Source of the DNA: Patescibacteria group bacterium
Lineage (GTDB): Bacteria > Patescibacteria > Paceibacteria > UBA6257 > 2-01-FULL-56-20
DNA: 64,000 nt
Direction: 5' to 3'
Assembly: GCA_024654525.1 (NCBI GenBank)
Contig: JANLHI010000031.1
Location: forward strand, 30,938 to 94,937
The notes below the pieces were generated by a model that saw only the letters and a list, made by a program, of their open reading frames with translations, ran no database searches and was not told where the DNA came from. Shown here one piece after another: positions 54,384-62,722 of the stretch (positions within the stretch are counted from its first letter, which is position 1; the number at the start of each line of letters is the position of its first letter). The position numbers and the translations under genes are program-made.

Positions 54384-54899
54384 TTACGATTTTTTACCTT
54401 CGTAGACCTGGGTGACTGCTTTTGCAACCAGTGCATCGTCAATCGTTTTCGGGTCTAACTCGACGGTTTTGATAAGCGCAGCCTTTACCAGCGTCACTGC
54501 TTCTCTCTTCGCTTCTTGTTCGATTTTTTCTTTTTCCGCATTCGCGAGGCGTTGCGCGTGTGCGATAAGCTCCGCCTCTTTCAGTTTTCCCGCTTCAATA
54601 AGTTTGGATTCGTGGGTATGCGCCCGCGCTTCCGCCTGTTGCATCAGGGCAAGCGCTTCAGTTTCCGCCTCTTTCAGTTTCTCTTTTTTTAGAGTGTGCG
54701 CTTCGCGCAAATGAACCTCAGCCTCTTCTGCTTTTGCAAGTCCTTCTTTGATCTTTGCTTCTCGTTCTTTAAGAATGCGGAGCAGGGGTTTATAGGTGAG
54801 CATCCAGAGTATCACGAGCAACAACCCGAAATTCACTGCTTGAGAAAGCAGTAATCGCCAGTCAATTCCCAATTGTTGAAGAAGCTCTTGCATACGCAA
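54384..54899 (-). CDS. atpF: ATP synthase b subunit
   Basis: A 171-residue stator subunit with one N-terminal transmembrane helix (~14-33; LLSQAVNFGLLLVILWMLTY) and then KPLLRILKEREAKIKEGLAKAEEAE, the start of a long Ala/Glu/Lys coiled coil to the C-terminus. It dimerises to form the peripheral stalk. Five bases before atpH. Confidence 0.95.
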   Translation of the reverse strand: MRMQELLQQLGIDWRLLLSQAVNFGLLLVILWMLTYKPLLRILKEREAKIKEGLAKAEEAEVHLREAHTLKKEKLKEAETEALALMQQAEARAHTHESKLIEAGKLKEAELIAHAQRLANAEKEKIEQEAKREAVTLVKAALIKTVELDPKTIDDALVAKAVTQVYEGKKS

Positions 54900-54965
54900 T
54901 TTTTATTTCTCTATTTTTTCCGCCGGACAGCGGATATTTTCTTTCTCCTTGCTATGGTTGCTTTC

Positions 54966-55202
<237 letters not shown>

Positions 55203-55245
55203 TTATTGTTTAATTTCGACTTTTTATTTTATATTTTTGTTTTAT

Positions 55246-56055
55246 TTAGTGCGCATCATGCTCTTGCACTGCCATTCCCGTAAATACCAAGGTGAGCATT
55301 GCGAAGATAAATGCTTGGATAAATCCCACGAATGTTTCCAGGAAGAAAAAGGGAAGTGGGATAATGTAAGGGATAAGAAAAGATATCACGGTGAGAAGTA
55401 CTTCCCCCGCGAATATATTCCCAAAAAGACGAAATGAGAACGAAATTATTCTAGCAATTTCCGAGATAAATTCAAGGATACCGGTAAAAAACCCGATAGG
55501 GGAGCTGAAGTTCAAAAATTTCTTGATATGCGTTCCCACGCCGATTGCGACGACTCCGATGATGTTGACGGTGACGACGGCAATAATCGCAAGCGCTAAC
55601 GTGAAGTTCAAATCGCTTGAAGGTGCCCGAAACAGAGGAGCTGTTTCATGTCCGTGCAGTACGATGGATCCTACGCCGGGAATGAGTCCGAACCAGTTCG
55701 AAAACAGTACGATGAAGAATATGGTGGCAATAAGGGGCAGATATCGTTCGGATTCGCGCCTATTTCCGAGGATATTGTCCATGACCGAAAGAATCCCTTC
55801 AAGTGTCAGCTCCGCAAGATTTTGAAGTTTTCCCGGGATAAGCGTGATTTTTTTCCAAAGTATCAACGCTCCTACGCTTGCGAGAATGAGAATGATAAAC
55901 GAAAGGAGAAGTCCATTTGTTACGGGAAATCCTCCCACATGGAACAATTCCTCCGCTTTTATGGAAATATGAATGCCGCTTCCTTCCGCGCTTTCCGTGT
56001 GTGTTTCGGAAATTGCAGGAGGCATGTCGGCATTTTGTGTAATAGCTTCTGTCAT
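55246..56055 (-). CDS. atpB: ATP synthase a subunit
   Basis: A 269-residue membrane subunit with five to six helices. The essential Arg is in SFSFRLFGNIFAGEVLL, and the C-terminal helix has FVGFIQAFIFAMLTLVFTGMAVQEH. It provides the ion half-channels. First gene of the operon atpB-E-F-H-A-G-D-C; no atpI precedes it. Confidence 0.96.
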   Translation of the reverse strand: MTEAITQNADMPPAISETHTESAEGSGIHISIKAEELFHVGGFPVTNGLLLSFIILILASVGALILWKKITLIPGKLQNLAELTLEGILSVMDNILGNRRESERYLPLIATIFFIVLFSNWFGLIPGVGSIVLHGHETAPLFRAPSSDLNFTLALAIIAVVTVNIIGVVAIGVGTHIKKFLNFSSPIGFFTGILEFISEIARIISFSFRLFGNIFAGEVLLTVISFLIPYIIPLPFFFLETFVGFIQAFIFAMLTLVFTGMAVQEHDAH

Positions 56056-56175
56056 GAATGTTCTGTAAAAACGCCCTTAGTATAAGGGTTTATGGGCGAA
56101 TTCGCAAATTTTTATTGCGTGGGGGGTTATTATGGTATAGAATGTACTCACTATAATTAATTTTTTCATATACCC

Positions 56176-56457
56176 ATGTATATCGTAATCAAAAAGTTTC
56201 GCAGTGATGCAGTGGAGAAAACAATCGAGAATGCGCGAACCGCGTTTCTTCCCGTTGTTTCCAAATTGCCGGGGTTTGTTGATTATCATGTTATCAAGTC
56301 GGGAGACGATATAATCGTCTCGGTATTACTGTTTAATTCCAAAGAAGAAGCGGATGCCTCAATCGCCGTATCCAGTCAGTTTGTAAAAGACAACGATTTA
56401 GGTTCCCTGTATCAGTTACAAGAATTGATTGCGGGCGAGGTGGTGGTGAAGGGCTAA
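56176..56457 (+). CDS. ABM-like (ferredoxin-fold) protein
   Basis: A 93-residue single-domain protein. MYIVIKKFRSDA, then LPGFVDYHVIKSGDDIIVSVLLFNSKEEADAS fits the dimeric alpha/beta-barrel family that includes antibiotic-biosynthesis monooxygenases and stress-responsive proteins. Catalytic role unproven. Its TAA stop lies inside a palindrome that recurs at 57716. Confidence 0.65.
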   Translation: MYIVIKKFRSDAVEKTIENARTAFLPVVSKLPGFVDYHVIKSGDDIIVSVLLFNSKEEADASIAVSSQFVKDNDLGSLYQLQELIAGEVVVKG

Positions 56458-56482
56458 TTATTGAGGTTAAACCTCAATAATT
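56456..56482. repeat. 27-bp palindrome at a stop codon, copy 1
   Basis: AATTATTGAGGTT-A-AACCTCAATAATT. It starts within the TAA of the preceding gene. The 33 bases TAATTATT...TTCAAAG are identical at 57715-57747. Confidence 0.9.
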
Positions 56483-56487
56483 CAAAG

Positions 56488-56516
56488 AAAACTCCCCGTA
56501 AGGGGAGTTTTCTTTT
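56488..56516 (+). terminator. Bidirectional terminator
   Basis: AAAACTCCCC-GTAA-GGGGAGTTTT followed by CTTTT, with a matching U-rich exit on the minus strand, between the ABM-like gene and tRNA-Glu. Confidence 0.85.
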
Positions 56517-56521
56517 GTCTG

Positions 56522-56593
56522 TAGCCCCAAGGGGAATCGAACCCCTATTTGCGCCGTGAAAGGGCGCCGTCCTGACCATTAGACGATGAGGCC
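56522..56593 (-). tRNA. tRNA-Glu (anticodon TTC)
   Basis: The minus strand gives a 72-base cloverleaf. Acceptor GGCCTCA/TGGGGCT, D-arm CGTCTAATGGTCAGGACG, anticodon stem GCGCC/GGCGC with loop CTTTCAC, T-arm AGGGG-TTCGATT-CCCCT, discriminator A. No CCA is encoded. Confidence 0.95.
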
Positions 56594-56745
56594 AATTATT
56601 GTGGTACGTTGCATTTATACCGTTTTCACGAGGCAATCGCAAGTTTTTCTTGTATTGTTATGTGAGCGAGAGTAGTATTTTTTCCAGCTGGTCGCGTGTA
56701 CGGACGCGAATGTGGTATAAAAACTCAATATTGGATTATATTGTT

Positions 56746-57150
56746 ATGAATAGTATGAATGGTAACGTATCGGTCGATACCGAGCTTAGTACCGGATTCA
56801 CCGTGGTGGTACAGGTGAATGGAACGGAGATAAAGGGGATTAGTGATCATGCGGGGTCATACACGATTGCCCGTCGGGCGGGATTTGTACTGGGGGAGCA
56901 TGGCTGGAACGTGGCATGTAATGTCAATGAGGTATTTGAGTTGGTTCTTTTTTATCCAGATGAGCGGCGCGTAATTGTAAAAGTAAAAGCCGATGCGCCT
57001 CTATCCAAATCCGAACGGAGAGTTGACGCCAACGCCTACGGCAGGACTTCCGAATGGAATACGCGGAAACATCACGAGGTTTCTGCGGAGATTGCGCATA
57101 ATGATGGGCGCCCACTGCATCACGGAGTGTCACGGCATCACCATGTGTAA
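56746..57150 (+). CDS. Hypothetical protein
   Basis: A 134-residue soluble protein, not recognised. The N-terminal half is beta-rich (VSVDTELSTGFTVVVQVNG, VLGEHGWNVACNVNEVFELVLFYPDERRVIVKVK). The C-terminal third is basic and His-rich (TRKHHEVS, LHHGVSRHHHV), possibly binding metal. ATG 56746 was chosen because an extended -10 (TGTGGTATAAA, 56711-56721) lies about 25 bases upstream; the frame is open further 5'. A terminator follows at 57181. Confidence 0.6.
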   Translation: MNSMNGNVSVDTELSTGFTVVVQVNGTEIKGISDHAGSYTIARRAGFVLGEHGWNVACNVNEVFELVLFYPDERRVIVKVKADAPLSKSERRVDANAYGRTSEWNTRKHHEVSAEIAHNDGRPLHHGVSRHHHV

Positions 57151-57180
57151 GTGGTGGCGACTCGCAGAATTTATCCATTT

Positions 57181-57215
57181 TTAAGGAGGGCCCTTGCGCC
57201 TTCCTTAATTTTTTT
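57181..57215 (+). terminator. Rho-independent terminator
   Basis: TTAAGGAGGG pairs with CGCCTTCCTTAA and is followed by a run of T. Confidence 0.85.
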
Positions 57216-57309
57216 GTTTTACTCAATTCGTCTTTTTTTTCATGCTATACTTTATGATAGTTGCGCATTGTGTTTATACGTTATATGTGGTTAGCTAACT
57301 ACTATTACT

Positions 57310-57717
57310 ATGTTTCCTCTTTTAGGAATTTGGAGTGATTGGGGATTGTTGTTATTGCGCGTAATTGCGGGGATTGTGTTTGTGGTGCATGGATGGCCAA
57401 AGTTTAGGAAGATGCATGAAACGGCGGTGAGTTTTGAGAGTATGGGTTTCAAACCGGGAAAATTATGGGGGCCGGCGGTTGCCATTCTCGAGTTTTTTGG
57501 AGGTATTGCGTTGCTGGTCGGGTTTGCTACGGAGCTTATTGCGGCGTTGTTGTGTGTGCAGTTCATCATCATTATTATTTGGAAAGTTACAAAAGGACAA
57601 AAATTTGTCAGTGGATGGGAATATGACCTGGTACTTTTGGGAGTAGTGGCATCGCTTATCGTACTGGGCAGTGGCATGTTCTCGCTTGATAAGCTTTTTT
57701 TCTCATCGGGACTTTAA
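57310..57717 (+). CDS. DoxX-family membrane protein
   Basis: A 135-residue protein with four transmembrane helices. LLLLRVIAGIVFVVHGWPKF and FFGGIALLVGFATELIAALLCVQFII match DoxX/DoxD-like quinol-oxidase-associated or redox-stress membrane proteins. A TATACT box lies at 57246-57251. Its stop codon is the first part of the second copy of the 27-bp palindrome. Confidence 0.85.
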   Translation: MFPLLGIWSDWGLLLLRVIAGIVFVVHGWPKFRKMHETAVSFESMGFKPGKLWGPAVAILEFFGGIALLVGFATELIAALLCVQFIIIIIWKVTKGQKFVSGWEYDLVLLGVVASLIVLGSGMFSLDKLFFSSGL

Positions 57718-57742
57718 TTATTGAGGTTAAACCTCAATAATT
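57716..57742. repeat. 27-bp palindrome at a stop codon, copy 2
   Basis: Identical to 56456-56482 and placed identically, starting within the TAA of doxX. The following CAAAGGGGAGTTTTTT looks like the 56483-56516 hairpin with 14 internal bases deleted. The next ~65 bases (57765-57828) are tandem CTACC/AACTA words. Confidence 0.9.
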
Positions 57743-57833
57743 CAAAGGGGAGTTTTTTGCATATACTTGCTTCCTACCTCCTTACTACCCCATACTACCT
57801 ACTAGCTACCAACTACCAACTAGCTTCTTTATT

Positions 57834-59474
57834 ATGCTTCGTTTTTTTGAGTTACTCCCCGGACTTCTTGCATGGGGAACCTTTATTTTCCTTGGTATTG
57901 CTTCATATTTTCTCCCTCGCGCAGTGGGTATTTTTGTGGTGCTTTTCGATGTCTACTGGCTTTTAAAGTCAGTGTATCTCTCTATTCATATGAGGGCGGC
58001 GTTTCGGAAAATGCGCGCGAATATGAAAGTGGATTGGGTTGCGAAACTTAAAGAATTAGAGCCGGTAACTTATGGCAAGATAACTGATAACGAGGAGAAG
58101 GACTTTTCATTAGTTATTCATCATTGGTCTGATGTGTATCATCTTATTATTTTTCCCATATATCGTGAGCCCTACGAAGTAGTGCGGGAAAGTTTTGAAA
58201 GTTTGGTGCAGACCACCTATCCAAAAGAGCGGCTTCTTGTGGTACTTGCAACCGAGGAGCGCGCATACGAAGAGGTGCGTGAGACCGTGGCACGCGTCAA
58301 GTCCGAGTTCGGAGGATTGTTCGGAGGATTTTTAATCACTACGCATCCTGCGAATCTTGAAGGAGAGCTTTCGGGAAAAGGTTCTAATATCGCGTGGGCG
58401 ACTCGCGAAGCGCAGAGATTACTTGTAGACCCGTTGGTGTTGCGTAATGCGAATTCCGAAAGTTTTGCTCATGTGTCTCAACATGGAGAAATCAATGCGC
58501 GTCGGTTGTATGAAAATATTTTGGTTTCCGCATTTGATATCGACACGCAAGCGCCGCCGGATTATTTTGCACGGCTTACGCATGCATTCGTGAGTGTGCC
58601 GGATCCGCATCACGCGATTTACCAGCCCATTCCATTATTTACCAATAATATTTATCACGCGCCTTTCTTGGCGCGAGTGGTTGCGTTCTCGGCTACGTTT
58701 TGGCAGATGATGCAACAGGCGCGTCCGGAACGGCTTACTACGTTCTCATCGCAATCGGTGCCACTTTCGGTACTTCTCGATGTGGGGTTCTGGCATAAAG
58801 ATGTAGTATCGGAAGATTCGCGGATTTTTTGGCAGGCATATCTCCATTACGGTGGAGATTTTCGAGTGGAGCCACTCCATTTTCCGGTGATGATGGATGC
58901 GAATGTGGCTTCGGGATTTTGGAAAACCATGCGCAATATATATCTTCAACAGCGGCGGTGGGGGTGGGGAGTGGAAAATGTCCCTTATATTTTAAATGGT
59001 TTTTTCCGCCCACATAATGAGAGTATTCCTGTCCCGCGCGCAAAACGAAGATATTGGACATTTCATGTGGTTGAAGGGTTCCATTCATGGGCAACGAATA
59101 TCCTTATTATTTTTTTTCTTGGGTGGTTGCCGACGCTTATCGGAGGGAATCAATTTCGCACCACGCTCCTCTCGTACAGTATTCCCGAAGTAACTCGTAT
59201 ACTTATGTTTTTGGCGATGATTGGAATCGTGACCGCAGTGGTGTTGAGCATATCGCTTTTGCCTCCTCGCCCGGCATGGTTTCGCCGAAGACATATGTCC
59301 ATCTTGATTCTCGAATGGCTTTTAATGCCTCTCACGCTTATCGTGTTCGGCGCGTTGCCCGCGCTTGAAGCGCAAACGCGTTTGATGCTCGGAGGAAAGT
59401 GGCGACTGGGATTTTGGGTAACCCCAAAATCGAGGAAGGGGGTCGGGGGAGGACGGGAGGATTCTCCCAAGTAG
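57834..59474 (+). CDS. Membrane glycosyltransferase, GT2-like
   Basis: A 546-residue processive-type glycosyltransferase. Two N-terminal transmembrane helices are followed by the GT-A domain: YREPYEVVRESFESL, GKGSNIAWA, the AFDIDTQ metal-binding DxD and the QQRRWGWG acceptor/product motif. Three to four C-terminal helices follow. A tract encoding YGKITDNEEKDFSLVIHHWSD (58063-58135) consists of the same ATAACTGATAAC/TTAGTTATTCATCATTGG words found between genes, so a dispersed repeat appears to have become coding sequence. It likely makes an envelope glycan. Confidence 0.8.
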   Translation: MLRFFELLPGLLAWGTFIFLGIASYFLPRAVGIFVVLFDVYWLLKSVYLSIHMRAAFRKMRANMKVDWVAKLKELEPVTYGKITDNEEKDFSLVIHHWSDVYHLIIFPIYREPYEVVRESFESLVQTTYPKERLLVVLATEERAYEEVRETVARVKSEFGGLFGGFLITTHPANLEGELSGKGSNIAWATREAQRLLVDPLVLRNANSESFAHVSQHGEINARRLYENILVSAFDIDTQAPPDYFARLTHAFVSVPDPHHAIYQPIPLFTNNIYHAPFLARVVAFSATFWQMMQQARPERLTTFSSQSVPLSVLLDVGFWHKDVVSEDSRIFWQAYLHYGGDFRVEPLHFPVMMDANVASGFWKTMRNIYLQQRRWGWGVENVPYILNGFFRPHNESIPVPRAKRRYWTFHVVEGFHSWATNILIIFFLGWLPTLIGGNQFRTTLLSYSIPEVTRILMFLAMIGIVTAVVLSISLLPPRPAWFRRRHMSILILEWLLMPLTLIVFGALPALEAQTRLMLGGKWRLGFWVTPKSRKGVGGGREDSPK

Positions 59475-59750
59475 GAACGTGCAGTTAAGAGCCGAGAGTT
59501 TTCAAGGAGTGAAGCGACGTGTTGAGTGATTCTGAAAACGAGAGCGAGTAGCAAGTGGCGAGGAGAAGGTAGATTTGTGAATAGCATATGGTTTTGGTGT
59601 GGAACTGGATATGCAATAAGAGATTAGTATAAGTTTGAATATATACGCCATAGTGAATATAGCGAGTTATCCTCAGGGTTGTAAGAGATTATGAAAATGT
59701 GGCACAAAAGCATTTAAGTTCTCGAAGAATGATGTGATAGAATAAATCTA
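59475..59750. other. Intergenic region before the pilin-like gene
   Basis: 276 bases with no gene-like frame. It has a possible weak promoter near its end (TTAAGT, 18 bases, TAGAAT, the latter at about 59741-59746), just before the pilin-like start. Confidence 0.4.
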
Positions 59751-60590
59751 ATGCCTCGTATTTCTACTCGTTCTCCCCGCGTTTTACGAAAGGGCTTCAC
59801 TATCCTCGAGCTCATTATTTTTTCCGGCATTCTCACGCTTATTGTGATATCGTTTTTGGCGATTCTTGTGTCGATTACGCGCGTACAAGTGCGTCAAACG
59901 GCGGCGGCGGAGGTAAATCAGCAGAGTCAATTTTTGATTCAAACGGTGCAGTATTATGTCGAGCAGTCGAGTGTGGTGGATATGGACGAAAATAGTCCTA
60001 CGAGTACGCTCAAACTTCGTATGGTGGCATCATCTTCCGATCCTCTTTATATATATCTTTCGGGTGGCGTGGTGTATCTCCAGCAGACGGATAACGGTAC
60101 TCCGGAAGTGCTTACGTCGGATCGCGTGTCGGTGTCGAATCTTCAGTTTACGAAACGGGCGCATCCGTCTGCGCATGATTCGGTAAGCATGGTGCTTTCG
60201 GTGGGGTATAACAGTCAGAATTTGGCGGAATCTTTTACACAAACGCTCAATACTGCGGTTGCACGCGTATCGGCGGCGACGTTCGATTCAAACCTGATTC
60301 CTTCCACTACCGCAACGTATGACGTGGGAGTTTCTTCGCAGGTATGGCGTTCGATAAATAACATTCTTTATTTCAGCGGTTCGAATGTGGGTATTGGTGT
60401 GGTAAGTCCCGGGCAAACACTTGAGGTAGAGGGGGGAGCGCGTCTTAACACGACCGATTCGAGACCGACATGCGATTCTTCCCAGCGCGGTACATTTTGG
60501 GTCACGCAATCCGGAGCCGGTGTAAAGGATGCGGTAGCGGTATGTGCAAAAGATTCCGGGGATACCTATGCGTGGAGAACGATTTATTAG
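59751..60590 (+). CDS. Type IV pilin-like protein with VGIG-type C-terminal segment
   Basis: 279 residues. KGFTILELIIFSGILTLIVISFL is a class III (prepilin) signal: cleavage is expected after Gly15, followed by a hydrophobic N-terminal helix. The middle is Ser/Thr-rich and beta-like. Near residue 215 NVGIGVVSPGQTLEVEGG matches the VGIGT-x-P-x-x-L-x-V repeat of phage tail-fibre/adhesin proteins, also found several times in the gene at 62723. It may be a minor pilin or pseudopilin carrying an adhesive tip. Confidence 0.8.
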   Translation: MPRISTRSPRVLRKGFTILELIIFSGILTLIVISFLAILVSITRVQVRQTAAAEVNQQSQFLIQTVQYYVEQSSVVDMDENSPTSTLKLRMVASSSDPLYIYLSGGVVYLQQTDNGTPEVLTSDRVSVSNLQFTKRAHPSAHDSVSMVLSVGYNSQNLAESFTQTLNTAVARVSAATFDSNLIPSTTATYDVGVSSQVWRSINNILYFSGSNVGIGVVSPGQTLEVEGGARLNTTDSRPTCDSSQRGTFWVTQSGAGVKDAVAVCAKDSGDTYAWRTIY

Positions 60591-60827
60591 AAAATAGAAA
60601 ATGGAAAATAGGAGCAGGTGATATCTCCGCCAATCCCTTTAGAACATAACAGGGCGAGTGATGGGTATTTTTCAAATCTACAAAAGACACCCATCACACC
60701 GAGTATGTCGCCATGGGATAGGTCTGGTGATATCGAGAGATATGGAAAATAGAAATGACTGCAACATCGCTTTCACAGAAAAGAGAAATATTAATTTCTC
60801 AGTATCGCATTTGATTCTGATTCCGAT

Positions 60828-60857
60828 ACGGCTCGGAACAACAACGTTCCGAGCCGT
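60828..60857. repeat. Second copy of the hairpin unit
   Basis: ACGGCTCGGAAC-AACAAC-GTTCCGAGCCGT differs from 47679-47708 by one loop base and lacks the following T run. The spacer to the palindrome is similar in sequence and one base shorter. Confidence 0.9.
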
Positions 60858-60882
60858 GTTATTTCTCACCCTCAACCTCCAA

Positions 60883-60920
60883 TTGTCATAAATAAACGCC
60901 ATGGCGTTTATTTATGACAA
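60883..60920. repeat. Palindrome copy 3
   Basis: The same 34-bp core as copies 1 and 2 (60885-60918), symmetric to 38 bp with TTG/CAA. Confidence 0.95.
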
Positions 60921-60956
60921 AAAGAATGGGATGCGATTGATAGAAGATCGCTCTAT
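60921..60956 (+). pseudogene. 36-bp remnant of PaaX/Cas2-like gene 2
   Basis: Bases 60921-60956 are identical to 47912-47947 inside the intact gene. Relative to that locus ~140 bases between the palindrome and this segment are deleted, and the rest of the gene is missing. Confidence 0.9.
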
Positions 60957-61188
60957 TAAAATTGCAAAGTCAGCTGGAGATATTAAAATTGTGGTAGCCA
61001 TGATTGGACTGTACGTGATGTGAAGTGGGGGCGGTAGAGGTTATAAAAATGCCGAAAAGTATGCGCGCTAAAAGGTATATCATGTTACCCTATTTTTTCC
61101 TTTCCATTCCTGCACCACGATACTTTCTCAATAGTAGCTGTGGACAACTTTTCCTTTGCGTGAAAAAAAATTAGTTTAGAATAACCTC

Positions 61189-61752
61189 ATGTTGGATAGA
61201 AAGTCTCTCATACTTGGGGCGGCGGGAATCATTGTAGTCATCATCATTGCGGTCATTGCGATTTCAATGCGTCAAGGCAGGAGTGGGGGAGGAGTCGGTA
61301 CCGAAACTTCTTCGGGGGGGAGCCAGTCGTCAGAAGCGGGAGTATTGCGCACACGTGAGGAAGCTCCGCTGAATGTGGTGGTTCCCGATTCTCACACTGC
61401 AAATGCGCCTGTGAACGTGGCGATTCCCGAAACGACTGCGCCCTCAAATCCGACAGAAAGCGCAACGTTTCGGCGTTTCAGTATTAGTGTAAATGGAGGA
61501 AAATTTATTCCCGATACGGTTATTGTGAATCAATGGGATACGATACACCTTACCTTTACTGCGGTGGATAAGGATTACGATTTTACTCAAGCCGATTTTG
61601 GGTTTAAGCTTCCGCTCCCAAAGGGAGTCACTAAGGATTTGGAATTCGGTGCAACCGGACAGGGAAATTTCCTTTTTTATTGTGTAAGTTGCGGAGGTCC
61701 TGAAATCGGTCCCAAAGGGCACTTAATCGTAACTGTCCCGAAAGGAACATAA
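61189..61752 (+). CDS. Membrane-anchored cupredoxin-like protein
   Basis: 187 residues: an N-terminal transmembrane helix (~8-27), a Gly/Ser/Thr/Pro-rich linker (~30-95) and a cupredoxin-like domain (~97-187). FSISVNGGKFIPDTVIVNQWDTIHLTFTAVDKDYDF is the typical first half, and FLFYCVSCGGPEIGPKGHLIV supplies Cys and His ligands in the arrangement of CuA/blue-copper loops. It is probably an extracytoplasmic copper or electron-transfer protein; no oxidase genes are nearby. Confidence 0.8.
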   Translation: MLDRKSLILGAAGIIVVIIIAVIAISMRQGRSGGGVGTETSSGGSQSSEAGVLRTREEAPLNVVVPDSHTANAPVNVAIPETTAPSNPTESATFRRFSISVNGGKFIPDTVIVNQWDTIHLTFTAVDKDYDFTQADFGFKLPLPKGVTKDLEFGATGQGNFLFYCVSCGGPEIGPKGHLIVTVPKGT

Positions 61753-61845
61753 TAAATAAGTAATGTAGTGAGTGACAGGGAATAAGTAGTAAAATGCGAA
61801 ATCAATTTTCTACTCTCTATTACTTGCTACTTGCGATATCAATAC

Positions 61846-62418
61846 ATGCCTCGTTATAAAATTTCCAAAACGCAACAAAAAGTCGAGCCGAAGCAGCAGC
61901 TTCACCCCGACGTTTCCGTGGGGGTCAATGATAGTAAATCGTCGTCAACATATAATTCATCATCAATGCCTAAACGTTTTGCCATTTTGTTTGTAGTGGT
62001 TGTGATTGTACTCGTGCTTGTGGGTGTATGGATGGGTTCTCTTATATCAGGTTCGAAACAGGGAGGATCATCCGGATACACGGCGGTGTTTCTCGTAAGT
62101 GGCGATGTGTACTTTGGAAAGTTGAGTTGGTTCCCGAAGCCGAAGCTTACAAAAGCATGGTTTTTGCAGAGGGGCGTGGATAAGGAGAATAATCCTCAAG
62201 TGGCACTCGCGCCTTTCAGCTCGGTGTTTTGGGGACCCGAAGGAGATGTATATCTGAATCCGAAGCAGATTCTTTTCTGGGCGCCTATCAGTGCGACCAG
62301 TGAAGTCGCTTTTGCGATAGACAATCCCGATTCGGTTCGCCAGCAACAGCAACAGCAACAGGTGGCACCGCAGGGACAAATTACTCCCGCACCTTCTCTG
62401 GAAGGGAATGGACAATAA
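61846..62418 (+). CDS. Hypothetical single-pass membrane protein
   Basis: 190 residues from ATG 61846 (MPRYKISKTQQ). It has a polar cytoplasmic N-terminus, a transmembrane helix at ~45-66, an extracytoplasmic domain (AVFLVSGDVYFGKLSWFPKPKLTKAWFLQRG) and a Gln-rich tail (QQQQQQQ). The VYFGKL domain is familiar from Patescibacteria, but I know no function for it. The spacer before it (61753-61845) consists of AGTAAT/TTACTTGC words. A terminator follows. Confidence 0.7.
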   Translation: MPRYKISKTQQKVEPKQQLHPDVSVGVNDSKSSSTYNSSSMPKRFAILFVVVVIVLVLVGVWMGSLISGSKQGGSSGYTAVFLVSGDVYFGKLSWFPKPKLTKAWFLQRGVDKENNPQVALAPFSSVFWGPEGDVYLNPKQILFWAPISATSEVAFAIDNPDSVRQQQQQQQVAPQGQITPAPSLEGNGQ

Positions 62419-62442
62419 GAGAATACTCGAAAGAGAGACTGC

Positions 62443-62472
62443 AATGCCACGGCGTACGCCGTGGCATTTTTG
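62443..62472 (+). terminator. Rho-independent terminator
   Basis: AATGCCACGGCG-TA-CGCCGTGGCATT, a perfect 26-bp palindrome, followed by TTTTG. Confidence 0.92.
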
Positions 62473-62631
62473 TGTAGGGGATTTATCGAATCTCTCATTC
62501 GTAATTTAATCTTTTTTGGATTTTTTTTCAGTCATTTTTTCGTCATTTGAAATTTGGATTTAGTGCATTTTCAATTTTTGCACCATTTTTCCCTCCATTT
62601 TTTGCTTGTGGGTCTTGTCCACAGTGTTTTG

Positions 62632-62660
62632 TTGTGGTGTTTTGTTACAATAATTATACA
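62632..62660 (+). promoter_or_regulatory. Promoter of the secreted repeat protein
   Basis: TTGTGG (62632-62637), 17-base spacer, TATACA (62655-62660), in a T-rich region (62510-62722) with no gene. AAAGGGGAG upstream of ATG 62723 is a possible ribosome-binding site. Confidence 0.6.
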
Positions 62661-62722
62661 ATCTTGTGCAATTTTTTTTCACCGATACAAATAAGAAAGG
62701 GGAGCGTGTTCGCGTTGCAACA

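Larger units (their letters stand above)
60591..61188. other. 598-base intergenic region holding a degraded palindrome cassette
   Basis: It begins with AAAATAGAAAATGGAAAATAGG words, then carries a second copy of the hairpin (60828-60857), palindrome copy 3 (60883-60920) and a 36-base remnant of the PaaX/Cas2-like gene. The rest (60957-61188) shows no gene. A 40-codon frame from ATG 60901 reads the remnant out of its original frame. Confidence 0.7.

Noticed and set aside
60901..61023. 40-codon frame beginning in palindrome copy 3
   Set aside because: It reads the gene remnant in the wrong frame and continues into unrelated sequence.
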